Below the pieces are notes generated by a model. It was not told where the DNA came from and made no database searches. It saw nothing but the letters and a program-made list of their open reading frames with translations. A stretch of 64,000 nucleotides of DNA, from assembly GCF_002920575.1 (NCBI RefSeq), contig NZ_PQSQ01000018.1:1-64000 (forward strand), read 5' to 3'. Below, in pieces: positions 55,062-63,455 of this stretch. The stretch comes from Streptomyces sp. Ru73. Its GTDB lineage: Bacteria > Actinomycetota > Actinomycetes > Streptomycetales > Streptomycetaceae. Position 1 is the stretch's first letter; every line of letters begins with the position of its first letter. The translations under genes were made by a program, and so were the position numbers.

Positions 55062-55414
55062 GGGTGGGCAGCAGGGGGGCGCCAGGATGTCGATGCGGGC
55101 AGCGGCCGGCATGCACAGGGGCTCCCCGGGCCTCCGCCGGCGTCGGCGGCCGCCCGCTGCGGACGCCGTTCTGCAGCCTGGTACCGCCGAGCACCGGTAT
55201 GTAAGCTCCCATCGACAGCTTGACGCCAGGGGTTCGGTTATGCGTGATGGCGCAGTGACGCCCACCGTCGTTGAAGGGTCCGGCCCGGCCGGTGATCCGA
55301 CCGGGCCGGCCGCGGCCCGTGCCCGGGCAGCGCCCGGCAGCCGGCGCCACGCGATACCTTCCGCGCCATCGGACCTCTCCGGCCCGCGCCGGGCCGGCTG
55401 CTGCGGGGCGCGCC
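55062..55414. other. Intergenic region upstream of sigM
   Basis: 353 bp with no gene. It should contain the sigM promoter(s); a TATGTAAG stretch at 55197-55204 is a candidate -10. A hairpin CCGGCCCGG/CCGGGCCGG at 55280-55309 stands 105 bp before the sigM start. Confidence 0.5.
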
Positions 55415-56098
55415 ATGGCAGATGACCTCCGCCCGTCCGATCAGGCGCTCCTCGCCCGTCATGTCGAAGGGGACCCCGACGCCTTCGGGGAGATCGTCAG
55501 GCGTCACCGCGACCGGCTGTGGGCGGTGGCGCTGCGCACCCTCGGCGACCGCGAGGAGGCGGCCGACGCCGTACAGGACGCTCTGGTGTCCGCCTACCGC
55601 GCCGCCCACACCTTCCGCGGCCAGTCGGCCGTGACCACCTGGCTGCACCGCATCACGGTCAACGCCTGCCTGGACCGTGCCCGCAAGGCCGCTTCCCGGC
55701 GCACGTCGCCGGTGGCGGAGACCGAGCGGCTGGAACAGCTCATCGAGCCGCATGAATCCGCCGCTGTGCCCGCCGAGCGGCAGGATCTGCACCGCGAACT
55801 GCTCAGCGCGCTCCGCACGCTCCCCGCCGAGCAGCGCGCGGCCCTCGTCCTGGTCGACATGCAGGGCTACCCCGTCGCGGAGGCCGCCGAAGTACTTGGC
55901 GTCCCCACCGGCACGGTGAAGAGCCGGTGCGCACGGGGCCGGGCCAGGCTTCTCCCGATGCTCACCCATCTGCGCGCCGAAGACGGGGATAACGGCACCT
56001 CAGGCGGGGGAAGGAACCGGGCGCAGGGGACATCCGTCCCACAGACGGCAGGACCGAACGACTCAGGGGCCGTGAAGGGCGGAGGTGGGCGAGCGTGA
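55415..56098 (+). CDS. sigM: ECF RNA polymerase sigma factor SigM
   Basis: 227 residues. Region 2 is ALLARHVEGDPDAFGEIVRR followed by DREEAADAVQDALVSAYRAA (core binding and -10 recognition). Region 4 is LRTLPAEQRAALVLVDMQGY and AAEVLGVPTGTVKSRCARGR. A disordered tail of ~45 residues follows. ATG at 55415 is chosen over the GC-rich upstream frame. Its last bases overlap the start of the anti-sigma gene (GTGA). By name and position this is SigM, partner of RsmA in S. coelicolor. Confidence 0.94.
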   Translation: MADDLRPSDQALLARHVEGDPDAFGEIVRRHRDRLWAVALRTLGDREEAADAVQDALVSAYRAAHTFRGQSAVTTWLHRITVNACLDRARKAASRRTSPVAETERLEQLIEPHESAAVPAERQDLHRELLSALRTLPAEQRAALVLVDMQGYPVAEAAEVLGVPTGTVKSRCARGRARLLPMLTHLRAEDGDNGTSGGGRNRAQGTSVPQTAGPNDSGAVKGGGGRA

Positions 56099-57090
56099 CA
56101 TCCACGACCGACACCGGCGGGCATCCGGAGGTCGCGGAGATCTCGGCGCTTGCGGATGGGCTGCTGTCGCCCGCCCGCGCGGCGGATCTTCGCGCCCATC
56201 TCGACGGCTGCCCACTGTGTGAGGACGTCCACAGCTCGCTGGAGGAGATCCGCTCACTGCTCGGCACGTTGCCAGGACCGGGACGGATGCCCGACGACGT
56301 CGTCGGACGCATCGACGCCGCCCTGGCGGCCGAGGCGCTGCTCGACGCCACGGCGCCCGCCGGCGACCCCGCCCTGGTGCCTACCGCCTCCGGCGATGGC
56401 GGACGTGTGGTCGCCCAGAAGTCGGCGTTCCCCGACGGGAGCGATGTTTCACGTGAAACACGCGAGAAGAAGCGTGGCGCCGTTTCACGTGAAACAGCGC
56501 CGGGCCGCTCATCCGGCAGCTCCGCCGATCGTCCCGTCGGCTATCCGCGCTCCGCTACGGGTCCGGGCCGCAAGGCTCCGGGCAGCCGCACGGCGCGGGC
56601 GCGTCGCTGGCCCAAGGTTCTCCTGGGCACGGCCGCCGCGGCGGCCTTCCTCGGCATCGGGGGCGTCCTTCTGCAGAATGGTTCCGCGAATCCCGGACCG
56701 AAGCCCGGTCCCGGTGTGAACGCCACCGAGACGGACGCCGGAGCCACGGACCTCAGCTCAGCGACGCTGGGCAACCACGTCCGCGATCTGCTGGACACCC
56801 CGCGACGCAGCAAGACCCCCGATGTGGGGACGCAGAGCACTCCCCAGACGCCGCTGAGCGGTGCGGACGACACGCTCCCCTCCTGCGTACGGGAGGGCCT
56901 GCCCCGGCCCGAGAAGCCGCTGGCCTCGACGCGCGACACCTACCGCGGCAAGGTGGCGTACCTCGTGGTACTGCCCCACCCGTCCGACGCCTCCCAGGTC
57001 TCCGCCTACGTCATCTCCGCGGCGTGCGTCTCCTCGTCGCCGCCCGCTCCTGGCAAGGTCCTGCTCAGCGGGACCTACCCCCGCGACTGA
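56095..57090 (+). CDS. rsmA: Anti-sigma-M factor RsmA
   Basis: 331 residues. The cytoplasmic N-terminus holds the ZAS-type signature RAHLDGCPLC (His-x3-Cys-x2-Cys, residues 35-42) that binds SigM. From published work the S. coelicolor protein carries a [2Fe-2S] cluster. A linker contains two VSRET pentapeptides encoded by parS sites, then one membrane helix (LGTAAAAAFLGIGGVLL) and an extracytoplasmic domain. GTG at 56095 overlaps the sigM stop, so production is coupled. Thioredoxin genes follow directly, fitting redox control. Confidence 0.93.
   Translation: MTSTTDTGGHPEVAEISALADGLLSPARAADLRAHLDGCPLCEDVHSSLEEIRSLLGTLPGPGRMPDDVVGRIDAALAAEALLDATAPAGDPALVPTASGDGGRVVAQKSAFPDGSDVSRETREKKRGAVSRETAPGRSSGSSADRPVGYPRSATGPGRKAPGSRTARARRWPKVLLGTAAAAAFLGIGGVLLQNGSANPGPKPGPGVNATETDAGATDLSSATLGNHVRDLLDTPRRSKTPDVGTQSTPQTPLSGADDTLPSCVREGLPRPEKPLASTRDTYRGKVAYLVVLPHPSDASQVSAYVISAACVSSSPPAPGKVLLSGTYPRD
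56446..56459. promoter_or_regulatory. parS: parS site 11 (inside rsmA)
   Basis: Perfect GTTTCACGTGAAAC in the RsmA linker, read VSRET. Its start is 36 bp from site 12. Confidence 0.9.
56482..56495. promoter_or_regulatory. parS: parS site 12 (inside rsmA)
   Basis: Perfect GTTTCACGTGAAAC, read VSRET, in the same disordered linker as site 11. Confidence 0.9.
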
Positions 57091-57228
57091 GCGCCCTGGG
57101 CCCGGGGCACGGGGCCGGGAGGGGAGCGCTGGGACACTGCGGGAATGCTCGCCCCGTAGGATCCGTTGGGTGGGGTGAGAGTTCCTCCAGCCCACCCAAC
57201 GCAGTCGGCAGAGACAAGGAAGACACCC

Positions 57229-58221
57229 GTGAGCGACGTCCGTAACGTGATCATCATCGGCTCCGGGCCTGCGGGCTACACCGCCGCGCTCTACACCGCC
57301 CGTGCCTCGCTGAAGCCGCTGGTGTTCGAGGGCGCCGTCACCGCCGGTGGCGCACTGATGAACACCACCGATGTCGAGAACTTCCCCGGCTTCCGTGACG
57401 GCATCATGGGTCCGGACCTGATGGACAACATGCGGGCCCAGGCCGAGCGCTTCGGCGCCGAGCTGGTGCCCGACGATGTCACGGCCGTGGACCTCTCGGA
57501 GCCCATCAAGACCGTCACGGACTCCGCGGGCACCGTCCACCGGGCCCGCGCCGTCATCGTCACCACCGGCTCGCAGCACCGCAAGCTGGGGCTGCCCCGC
57601 GAGGACGAGCTCTCCGGCCGCGGTGTGTCGTGGTGCGCCACGTGCGACGGCTTCTTCTTCAAGGACCAGGACATCGCCGTCATCGGCGGCGGCGACACGG
57701 CCATGGAGGAGGCGACCTTCCTCTCCCGGTTCGCCAAGTCCGTCACCATCGTGCACCGCCGCGACACCCTGCGTGCCTCGAAGGCCATGCAGGAGCGCGC
57801 CTTCGCCGACCCGAAGATCAAGTTCGTGTGGGACAGCGAGGTCGCCGAGATCCACGGCGACAACAAGCTCTCCGGCCTGACCCTGCGCAACGTCAAGACC
57901 GGCGAGACCTCCGAGCTCCCGGTCACCGGCCTGTTCATCGCGATCGGCCACGACCCGCGCACCGAACTGTTCAAGGGCCAGCTGAAGCTGGACGACGAGG
58001 GCTACCTCAAGGTCGACGCGCCCAGCACGCACACCAATATCCAGGGCGTCTTCGCCGCGGGCGACGTCGTGGACCACACTTACCGCCAGGCGATCACCGC
58101 TGCCGGTACGGGCTGCTCCGCCGCCCTGGACGCCGAGCGCTTCCTCGCCTCGCTGTCCGACAGCGAGCCGGCCGAGCCCGAGCAGACCCCGGCCGAGCCG
58201 GAGCAGACCCCGACCGCCTGA
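57229..58221 (+). CDS. trxB: Thioredoxin reductase
   Basis: 330 residues, NADPH-dependent flavoprotein. FAD-binding [16 protein letters not shown] at the N-terminus, active-site [10 protein letters not shown] (Cys-x-x-Cys), and NADPH-binding [15 protein letters not shown]. It regenerates reduced thioredoxin made by the next gene, 44 bp downstream. GTG at 57229 follows AAGGAAG. The C-terminal ~20 residues are Pro/Glu-rich and untypical of the core fold. Operon with trxA, next to sigM-rsmA. Confidence 0.97.
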   Translation: MSDVRNVIIIGSGPAGYTAALYTARASLKPLVFEGAVTAGGALMNTTDVENFPGFRDGIMGPDLMDNMRAQAERFGAELVPDDVTAVDLSEPIKTVTDSAGTVHRARAVIVTTGSQHRKLGLPREDELSGRGVSWCATCDGFFFKDQDIAVIGGGDTAMEEATFLSRFAKSVTIVHRRDTLRASKAMQERAFADPKIKFVWDSEVAEIHGDNKLSGLTLRNVKTGETSELPVTGLFIAIGHDPRTELFKGQLKLDDEGYLKVDAPSTHTNIQGVFAAGDVVDHTYRQAITAAGTGCSAALDAERFLASLSDSEPAEPEQTPAEPEQTPTA

Positions 58222-58265
58222 GTCCGAACGTCAGCAGTTCACACCCACCCAGTAAGGAGAACGCC

Positions 58266-58592
58266 ATGGCCGGTGCCACGGTGACCGTCACGGACGACAA
58301 CTTCGAAGAGGTCGTCCTCAAGAGCGACAAGCCTGTACTCGTCGACTTCTGGGCCACCTGGTGCGGCCCGTGCCGCCAGGTTGCCCCCTCCCTGGAGGCC
58401 ATTGCCGCGGAGCACGACGAGATCGTGATCGCCAAGCTGAACACCGACGAGAACCCCGCGACCACCGCCAAGTACGGCGTCATGTCGATCCCGACCATGA
58501 ACGTCTACCAGGACGGCGAGGTCGTGAAGACCATCGTCGGCGCCAAGCCGAAGGCCGCGATCGAGCGGGACCTGGCGGACTACCTCGCCTGA
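58266..58592 (+). CDS. trxA: Thioredoxin
   Basis: 108 residues. Active site WATWCGPCRQVAP and the cis-proline YGVMSIPTMNVY are classical. Cytoplasmic dithiol reductant. ATG at 58266 follows AAGGAGAACGCC. The stop is followed by a parS site that overlaps a transcription terminator. Confidence 0.98.
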   Translation: MAGATVTVTDDNFEEVVLKSDKPVLVDFWATWCGPCRQVAPSLEAIAAEHDEIVIAKLNTDENPATTAKYGVMSIPTMNVYQDGEVVKTIVGAKPKAAIERDLADYLA

Positions 58593-58602
58593 CCCCTCGC
58601 AT

Positions 58603-58616
58603 GTTTCACGTGAAAC
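58603..58616. promoter_or_regulatory. parS: parS site 13, overlapping the trxA terminator
   Basis: Perfect GTTTCACGTGAAAC, 10 bp after the trxA stop. Its last four bases are also the first part of the terminator stem. Confidence 0.9.
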
Positions 58617-58644
58617 GGGCCCTCCCTCCGGGACGGGCCCGTTT
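58613..58644. terminator. Bidirectional hairpin terminator after trxA
   Basis: AAACGGGCCC pairs with GGGCCCGTTT over 12 nt, followed by TTTCG. It lies between convergent trxA (stop 58592) and the GNAT gene (stop 58655). Confidence 0.8.
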
Positions 58645-58654
58645 CGCTGTCCGG

Positions 58655-59272
58655 CTACAGGGGCCGGAGCACCGGCTCCTTCTGGACGGCACCCAGCAGC
58701 CGGTCCAGCGCGAGTTCCACGTCTTCCTTCCACGACAGGGTCGTGCGGAGCTCCAGCCGCAGCCGCGGATAGCGCGGGTGCGGCCGTACGGTCTTGAAGC
58801 CCACCGCGAGCAGATGGTCGGCGGGCAGCACGCACGCCGGCTCCGTCCACTGGGCATCGCCGAACGCCTCGATCGACTTGAAGCCCCGGCGCAGCAGATC
58901 CTTCGCCACCGTCTGGACCATGACCCTGCCCAGCCCCTGTCCCTGGTAGCCGGGGATGAGCCAGGCGGTCATCAGCTGCACGGCGTCGGGGGAGACGGGG
59001 CTCGTCGGAAAGGCCGTGGAACGCGGCACGTAGGCCGGAGGCGCGTACAGCACGAAGCCGACCGGGACCTCGTCCACATAGACCACGCGGCCGCAGGAGC
59101 CCCACTCCAGCAGCACCGCCGAGATCCAGGCTTCCTTCTCCAGCTCGGGCCGGCCGCTCTTTACCGCGGCTTCGCCGCTGACGGGGTCGAGCTCCCAGAA
59201 GACGCACGATCGGCAGCGCTTGGGGATGTCCGGAAGGTTGTCCAGCGTGAGCGGTACGAGCCGACGCCCCAT
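58655..59272 (-). CDS. GNAT-family acetyltransferase
   Basis: 205 residues. The core GNAT signature is LMTAWLIPGYQGQGLGRVMVQTVAKDLL (motif A with the Q/RxxGxG/A turn) after a VPVGFVLYAPPAYVP strand. An early CRSCVFWE segment carries two Cys. The target is unknown. It is conserved next to parB in streptomycetes. ATG at 59272 lies within the 3' part of an overlapping small ORF (59161-59418), in a different frame. Confidence 0.88.
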   Translation of the reverse strand: MGRRLVPLTLDNLPDIPKRCRSCVFWELDPVSGEAAVKSGRPELEKEAWISAVLLEWGSCGRVVYVDEVPVGFVLYAPPAYVPRSTAFPTSPVSPDAVQLMTAWLIPGYQGQGLGRVMVQTVAKDLLRRGFKSIEAFGDAQWTEPACVLPADHLLAVGFKTVRPHPRYPRLRLELRTTLSWKEDVELALDRLLGAVQKEPVLRPL

Positions 59273-59418
59273 GAAGCCAGGTCCTCACTTCCCTCGCCCA
59301 CCGCACTTCCCGGCATGGTCCGCGGGACGCGCTCGCGGAGCAGTCCACCGACGAAACCGCCGACTGCGCCCAGGCCGAACCCCGCTGCCATCAATCCGGT
59401 GCGGCTCACCGATCGCAT
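59161..59418 (-). CDS. Possible small hydrophobic protein overlapping the GNAT gene
   Basis: 85 residues starting MRSVSRTGLMAAGFGLGAVG; residues 8-28 form a Gly-rich membrane helix, followed by an Arg/Ser-rich tail. A strong GAGGAGAGG site stands 2-3 nt before ATG 59418, and codon third positions are GC-rich up to the GNAT start. The last 112 bp overlap the GNAT gene in another frame, where the peptide has no protein-like pattern. It may be a real short protein or a translational leader that brings ribosomes to the GNAT start. Confidence 0.4.
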   Translation of the reverse strand: MRSVSRTGLMAAGFGLGAVGGFVGGLLRERVPRTMPGSAVGEGSEDLASWGVGSYRSRWTTFRTSPSAADRASSGSSTPSAAKPR

Positions 59419-59516
59419 GGCCTCTCCTCGTCGTGAGGTGACTCCGAGTGGATGTGTGCCATACCCGAACGCATCGTAACCGGGACAACATGAACCGGGG
59501 TACCGCGGAAGGCAAA

Positions 59517-59560
59517 GGGCGGGCCGCATTCCGGTCACTGGACCGGAACACGACCCGCCC
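59517..59560 (-). terminator. Hairpin terminator of parAB
   Basis: Outer GGGCGGG/CCCGCCC and inner TTCCGGTC/GACCGGAA stems form a two-part hairpin starting 20 bp after the parB stop. Confidence 0.75.
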
Positions 59561-59579
59561 CAGGGGGACGGCGCGTCAC

Positions 59580-60674
59580 TCACGCCTCGTCGCCGTCCTC
59601 CTCCTGGTGCTTGTCCAGCACCCGGCCCTCGCCGGGGGCCAGCGTGCCGAGGATGCGCTCAAGATCGTCTATCGAGGCGAACTCCACGACGATCTTGCCC
59701 TTCTTCTGGCCGAGGTCGACCTTCACCCGCGTCTCGAAGCGGTCCGAGAGCCGGGAGGCGAGATCGTTCAGCGCGGGCGAGACACGGGTACCGGCCCGCG
59801 GCCCCTTCGCCCGCGACGTGCTCTTGGGCTCGGACCCCATCAGGGTCACGATCTCCTCGACCGCGCGGACCGAGAGGCCCTCGGCCACGATGCGGTGCGC
59901 CAGCCGGTCCTGCTCCTCGGAGTCCTCCACGGACAGCAGCGCCCGCGCATGACCGGCCGACAGCACGCCCGCCGCGACCCGCCGCTGCACCGACGGCGAC
60001 AGCTTCAGCAGCCGCAGCGTGTTGGAGACCTGCGGACGCGACCGCCCGATCCGGTCCGCCAGCTCGTCATGCGTGCAGTTGAAGTCCTTCAGCAGCTGGT
60101 CGTAGGCCGCCGCCTCCTCCAGGGGATTCAACTGCGCCCGGTGGAGGTTCTCCAGCAGCGCGTCCAGGAGGAGCTTCTCGTCGTCCGTCGCCCGGATGAT
60201 CGCCGGGATCTTCTCCAGCCCGGCTTCCCGGCAAGCCCGCCAGCGGCGCTCGCCCATGATGAGCTCGTACCGCTCCGGGCCGATTCGCCGTACGACGACG
60301 GGCTGGAGCAGGCCCACCTCCTGGATGGAGGTGATCAGCTCCGCCAGGGCGTCCTCGTCGAAGACCTCGCGCGGCTGCCGCGGATTGGGCGTGATCGAGT
60401 CCAGCGGAAGTTCGGCGAAGTGCGCTCCAGCGACCTCGTTCTCCTGGGGGGCCGCTGCCGGCTCGGCCGGCGCCTCTGTTTCACGTGAAACAGGCGCGTC
60501 CGGGATGGCCGCCACCTTGGCCGCGGCCACGCCCCGCTCCGGCGACATGACCGGCACCGCCGACGGCGACGTCGTCCCCCGGCCCACCGCGGGGCCGGCA
60601 TTGTCCGAACCCTGCGGTGCCGCGGGGATCAGCGCACCGAGCCCGCGGCCCAGCCCTCTACGTCGTTCGCTCAC
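59580..60674 (-). CDS. parB: Chromosome-partitioning protein ParB
   Basis: 364 residues. The N-terminus [17 protein letters not shown] is the ParA-interacting stretch. A ~70-residue linker includes VSRET, encoded by a parS site in parB itself. The CTP-binding [12 protein letters not shown], the [23 protein letters not shown] and the C-terminal dimerisation domain follow. ParB loads at parS as a CTP clamp and spreads to form the segregation complex. GTG at 60674 overlaps the parA stop (GTGA). Confidence 0.97.
   Translation of the reverse strand: MSERRRGLGRGLGALIPAAPQGSDNAGPAVGRGTTSPSAVPVMSPERGVAAAKVAAIPDAPVSRETEAPAEPAAAPQENEVAGAHFAELPLDSITPNPRQPREVFDEDALAELITSIQEVGLLQPVVVRRIGPERYELIMGERRWRACREAGLEKIPAIIRATDDEKLLLDALLENLHRAQLNPLEEAAAYDQLLKDFNCTHDELADRIGRSRPQVSNTLRLLKLSPSVQRRVAAGVLSAGHARALLSVEDSEEQDRLAHRIVAEGLSVRAVEEIVTLMGSEPKSTSRAKGPRAGTRVSPALNDLASRLSDRFETRVKVDLGQKKGKIVVEFASIDDLERILGTLAPGEGRVLDKHQEEDGDEA
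60478..60491. promoter_or_regulatory. parS: parS site 14 (inside parB)
   Basis: Perfect GTTTCACGTGAAAC, read VSRET, in the disordered N-terminal linker of ParB. Confidence 0.9.
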
Positions 60675-61693
60675 TGATTCCCCTCCGACATGCTGTGCTG
60701 TGATTCATAGGTCACGCTGAGCCCCTGACCCGCCGTCCCGGACACCCCGCGCAGCGCGATCTCCCGCGCCGCTTCGAGGTAGGACAGCGATCCGCTGGAG
60801 CCCGGATCATAGGTGAGCACCGTCTGCCCGTAGCTCGGCGCCTCGGAAATACGGACCGAGCGGGGAATGCTGGTTCTCAGCACCTCGCTGCCGAAGTGGC
60901 TGCGCACCTCGTCGGCGACCTGCGAGGCGAGCCGGGTCCGGCCGTCGTACATGGTCAGCAGGATCGTCGACACATGCAGCTTGGGGTTCAGATGGCCACG
61001 GACCAGATCGACGTTGCGCAGCAGCTGGCCCAGACCCTCCAGCGCGTAGTACTCGCACTGAATGGGGATGAGCACCTCGGCGCCGGCCACCAGGGCGTTG
61101 ACCGTCAGCAGGCCGAGCGAGGGCGGGCAGTCGATGAGGATGTAGTCCAGCGGCTGTTCATAGGCCTTGATGGCCCGGTCCAGCCGGCTCTCGCGGGCCA
61201 CCAGCGAGACCAGTTCGATCTCCGCGCCGGCGAGGTCGATCGTGGCGGGCGCACAGAACAGCCCCTCCACGTCCGGCACCGGCTGCACCACGTCGGAGAG
61301 CGGCTTGCTCTCCACGAGGACGTCGTAGATGGAAGGGACCTCGGAGTGGTGGTCGATCCCCAGGGCCGTGGAGGCATTGCCCTGCGGGTCCAGGTCGACC
61401 ACCAGCACCCGTGCCCCGTGCAGGGCCAGTGAGGCGGCCAGGTTCACGGTGGTCGTGGTCTTGCCGACCCCGCCCTTCTGGTTGGCCACCACCATGACCC
61501 GGGTCTGCTCGGGGCGCGGAAGCCCCTCTCCCGCACGGCCCAGCGCCTGGACTGCCAACTGAGCAGCACGACCGATCGGGGTGTCGTCCATCGGGGACGG
61601 CGTTTCACGTGAAACGTCTTCCCCGAGCGACTCGCTACGGGGACCGGGGACCGGATCGGTCATCGGTCCCGCGATGTTGGCGTCGGACCGCAA
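60671..61693 (-). CDS. parA: Chromosome-partitioning ATPase ParA
   Basis: 340 residues from TTG 61693. Deviant Walker [34 protein letters not shown] and Walker [18 protein letters not shown] are all present. It positions ParB-oriC complexes at hyphal tips and in sporulating aerial hyphae. The start is uncertain: TTG 61693 has the best site (GAGGAGA), while ATG 61741, 61663 and 61591 are alternatives. With any but the last, a parS site is read as VSRET near the N-terminus. The stop overlaps the parB start. Confidence 0.95.
   Translation of the reverse strand: MRSDANIAGPMTDPVPGPRSESLGEDVSRETPSPMDDTPIGRAAQLAVQALGRAGEGLPRPEQTRVMVVANQKGGVGKTTTTVNLAASLALHGARVLVVDLDPQGNASTALGIDHHSEVPSIYDVLVESKPLSDVVQPVPDVEGLFCAPATIDLAGAEIELVSLVARESRLDRAIKAYEQPLDYILIDCPPSLGLLTVNALVAGAEVLIPIQCEYYALEGLGQLLRNVDLVRGHLNPKLHVSTILLTMYDGRTRLASQVADEVRSHFGSEVLRTSIPRSVRISEAPSYGQTVLTYDPGSSGSLSYLEAAREIALRGVSGTAGQGLSVTYESQHSMSEGNQ
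61602..61615. promoter_or_regulatory. parS: parS site 15 (in the 5' part of parA)
   Basis: Perfect GTTTCACGTGAAAC, read VSRET ([11 protein letters not shown]) if parA starts at or above 61663, and close to the promoter side. Confidence 0.9.
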
Positions 61694-61887
61694 GGATTCA
61701 CTCTCCTCGACTTCAGGCTCGCAATGCTCAGAGCCTGCCATGGTTTCGGTGCCGCGAACCAGGGAGGCCCTGTCTCCTGTGGATGAATCCTCCTCTGTGG
61801 ATACATCCGTGACCCGACCGGGTCGGTGGCCACGCTGTGCGGCAGCCGCACGACCTCGGCTGATGATTCCATGCAGCAGGGAGCGAC

Positions 61888-61901
61888 GTTTCACGTGAAA
61901 C
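61888..61901. promoter_or_regulatory. parS: parS site 16 (parA upstream region)
   Basis: Perfect GTTTCACGTGAAAC, about 195 bp before the parA start, probably between its promoter and the coding sequence. Could allow feedback by ParB on its own operon. Confidence 0.9.
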
Positions 61902-62012
61902 ACGATGCCAGCGCCGTGTCCCATTCCCCCGCGACACTCCGGCTTATGTCGTTTTGGTGGGTTGTATGGAGCATGGACCTGGTCGGTTCGGGCGACGCCC
62001 CAGCCGCACACG

Positions 62013-62052
62013 ACAGGAGCGCTCCCCGTCGGCGGACGGAAAGCGCTCCTGT
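62013..62052 (-). terminator. Hairpin terminator of rsmG
   Basis: ACAGGAGCGCT pairs with AGCGCTCCTGT; inner CCGTC/GACGG continues the stem. Starts 28 bp after the rsmG stop. Confidence 0.75.
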
Positions 62053-62079
62053 CTGCGTCTGGTTTTGTACTGCGGGAAG

Positions 62080-62805
62080 CTAGCGGCGCCGCCCCCTGGG
62101 CGCCCGGTTGGCGCGGTTCGCCTTGGCGCGCTTGGCCGCGAAGCGGACACCGCCCGGGCTCTCGCCCACCTCGACGCGGACGACCGTGGACATCGGGTCC
62201 ACCACGCCCTCGCCGACGTGCACCACCGAGGTCTCCACCACGCCGAGCTTGCTGAGCGCCGCCCGGGCGCCCTTCAGCTCCTCCTCCGCGGTGTCCCCCT
62301 TGAGCGCCAGCATCTCGCCGTACGGCCGCAGCAGCGGCACGCCCCAGCCGGCCAGCCGGTCCAGCGGCGCCACCGCACGCGCGGTCACCACGTGAACCTG
62401 GGGAATCTTGCCCATCACCTCTTCGGCCCGGCCCCGCACCACGGTCACATGGTCCAGGCCCAGCAGCTCCACGACCTCCTGCAGGAAGTTCGTGCGCCGC
62501 AGCAGCGGCTCCAGCAGGGTGATCTTCAGATCCGGCCGGACCAGCGCCAGCGGAATGCCGGGCAGGCCGGCGCCGGAGCCCACGTCGCACACCGAGACGC
62601 CCTCGGGAACCACCTCGGAGAGCACCGCGCAATTCAGCAGGTGCCGCTCCCACAGCCGCGGCACCTCACGCGGACCGATCAGCCCGCGCCGCACACCCGC
62701 GTCGGCGAGCAGCTCGCCGTACCGTACGGCCTCCGGGAAGCGCTCACCGAACATCTCCCGCGCCGCCTCGGGCGCCGGGGGAAGCTCCGCCGCTGACTCC
62801 GTCAC
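62080..62805 (-). CDS. rsmG: 16S rRNA (guanine-527-N7)-methyltransferase RsmG (GidB)
   Basis: 241 residues. The SAM-binding VCDVGSGAGLPGIPLALVRP is followed by ITLLEPLLRRTNFLQEVVELLGL and VTARAVAPLDRLAGW. It methylates N7 of G527 (E. coli numbering) in 16S rRNA; loss gives low-level streptomycin resistance. GTG at 62805 follows GGAAGGG. The C-terminus is a basic Arg/Lys/Ala tail. Normal position between jag and parA. Confidence 0.97.
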   Translation of the reverse strand: MTESAAELPPAPEAAREMFGERFPEAVRYGELLADAGVRRGLIGPREVPRLWERHLLNCAVLSEVVPEGVSVCDVGSGAGLPGIPLALVRPDLKITLLEPLLRRTNFLQEVVELLGLDHVTVVRGRAEEVMGKIPQVHVVTARAVAPLDRLAGWGVPLLRPYGEMLALKGDTAEEELKGARAALSKLGVVETSVVHVGEGVVDPMSTVVRVEVGESPGGVRFAAKRAKANRANRAPRGRRR

Positions 62806-62884
62806 GGTTACCGCCCTTCCTCTGAACTGCTGATACTGCCGGTGCCCGGTCGGATGCCGGTCCACGCGGAAGGCTGACAAGACA

Positions 62885-62912
62885 TGGCCCCGCCTGCGAA
62901 CAGACGGGGCCA
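62885..62912 (-). terminator. Hairpin terminator after jag
   Basis: TGGCCCCG pairs with CGGGGCCA; inner CTG/CAG extends the stem. 25 bp past the jag stop. Confidence 0.7.
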
Positions 62913-62936
62913 AGGGACACGCGCGAGCGCCGGGGG

Positions 62937-63443
62937 TCAGGCCGGGAGCACGACGACCCGGCGCTGGGGCTCCTCGCCCTCGGACTCGCTGCGCAGCCCG
63001 GCCGCCGCGACGGCGTCGTGCACGACCTTGCGCTCGAACGGCGTCATCGGCTTCAGCTTCACCGGCTCGCCCGAGGTCTTCGCTTCCTGGGCCGCCTTGG
63101 CGCCCAGCTCCGCGAGCTCCTCGCGCTTGCGTGCGCGGTAGCCGGCGATGTCCAGCATCAGACGGCTGCGGTCGCCGGTCTCCCGGTGCACCGCCAGCCG
63201 GGTCAGCTCCTGGAGCGCCTCCAGCACCTCACCGTCGCGGCCCACCAGCTTCTGCAGGTCACGGCTGGTGGAGTCGCTGATGATCGACACCGCGGCGCGG
63301 TCGGCCTCGACGTCCATGTCGATGTCGCCGTCGAGGTCCGCGATGTCCAGCAGGCCCTCGAGGTAGTCGGCCGCGATCTCGCCCTCCTGCTCCAGCCGGG
63401 ACAGGGTGTCGGTGCCCTCGGCGGCAGGGGTCGTGTCCGTCAC
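62937..63443 (-). CDS. jag: Jag-type RNA-binding protein (KH and R3H domains)
   Basis: 168 residues. A KH-like domain with LVGRDGEVLEALQELTRLAV and an R3H domain with KPMTPFERKVVHDAVA and RRVVVLP. Homologues (KhpB/EloR/Jag) bind RNA and influence cell elongation and division; the gene habitually follows yidC. The N-terminal Jag_N domain of Firmicutes is absent. GTG at 63443 follows AAGGAG. Probably cotranscribed with yidC (12 bp between). Confidence 0.95.
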   Translation of the reverse strand: MTDTTPAAEGTDTLSRLEQEGEIAADYLEGLLDIADLDGDIDMDVEADRAAVSIISDSTSRDLQKLVGRDGEVLEALQELTRLAVHRETGDRSRLMLDIAGYRARKREELAELGAKAAQEAKTSGEPVKLKPMTPFERKVVHDAVAAAGLRSESEGEEPQRRVVVLPA

Positions 63444-63455
63444 GAAGAACTCCTT

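Larger units (their letters stand above)
61694..62079. other. parA upstream region
   Basis: 386 bp between parA and rsmG. It holds a parS site (61888-61901), two DnaA-box-like 9-mers on the minus strand (61778-61786 TCATCCACA, 61796-61804 GTATCCACA) and the rsmG terminator (62013-62052). The frame stays open, so the parA start could lie here. parAB promoters are expected near 61920-61970, the AT-richest part. Confidence 0.65.
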
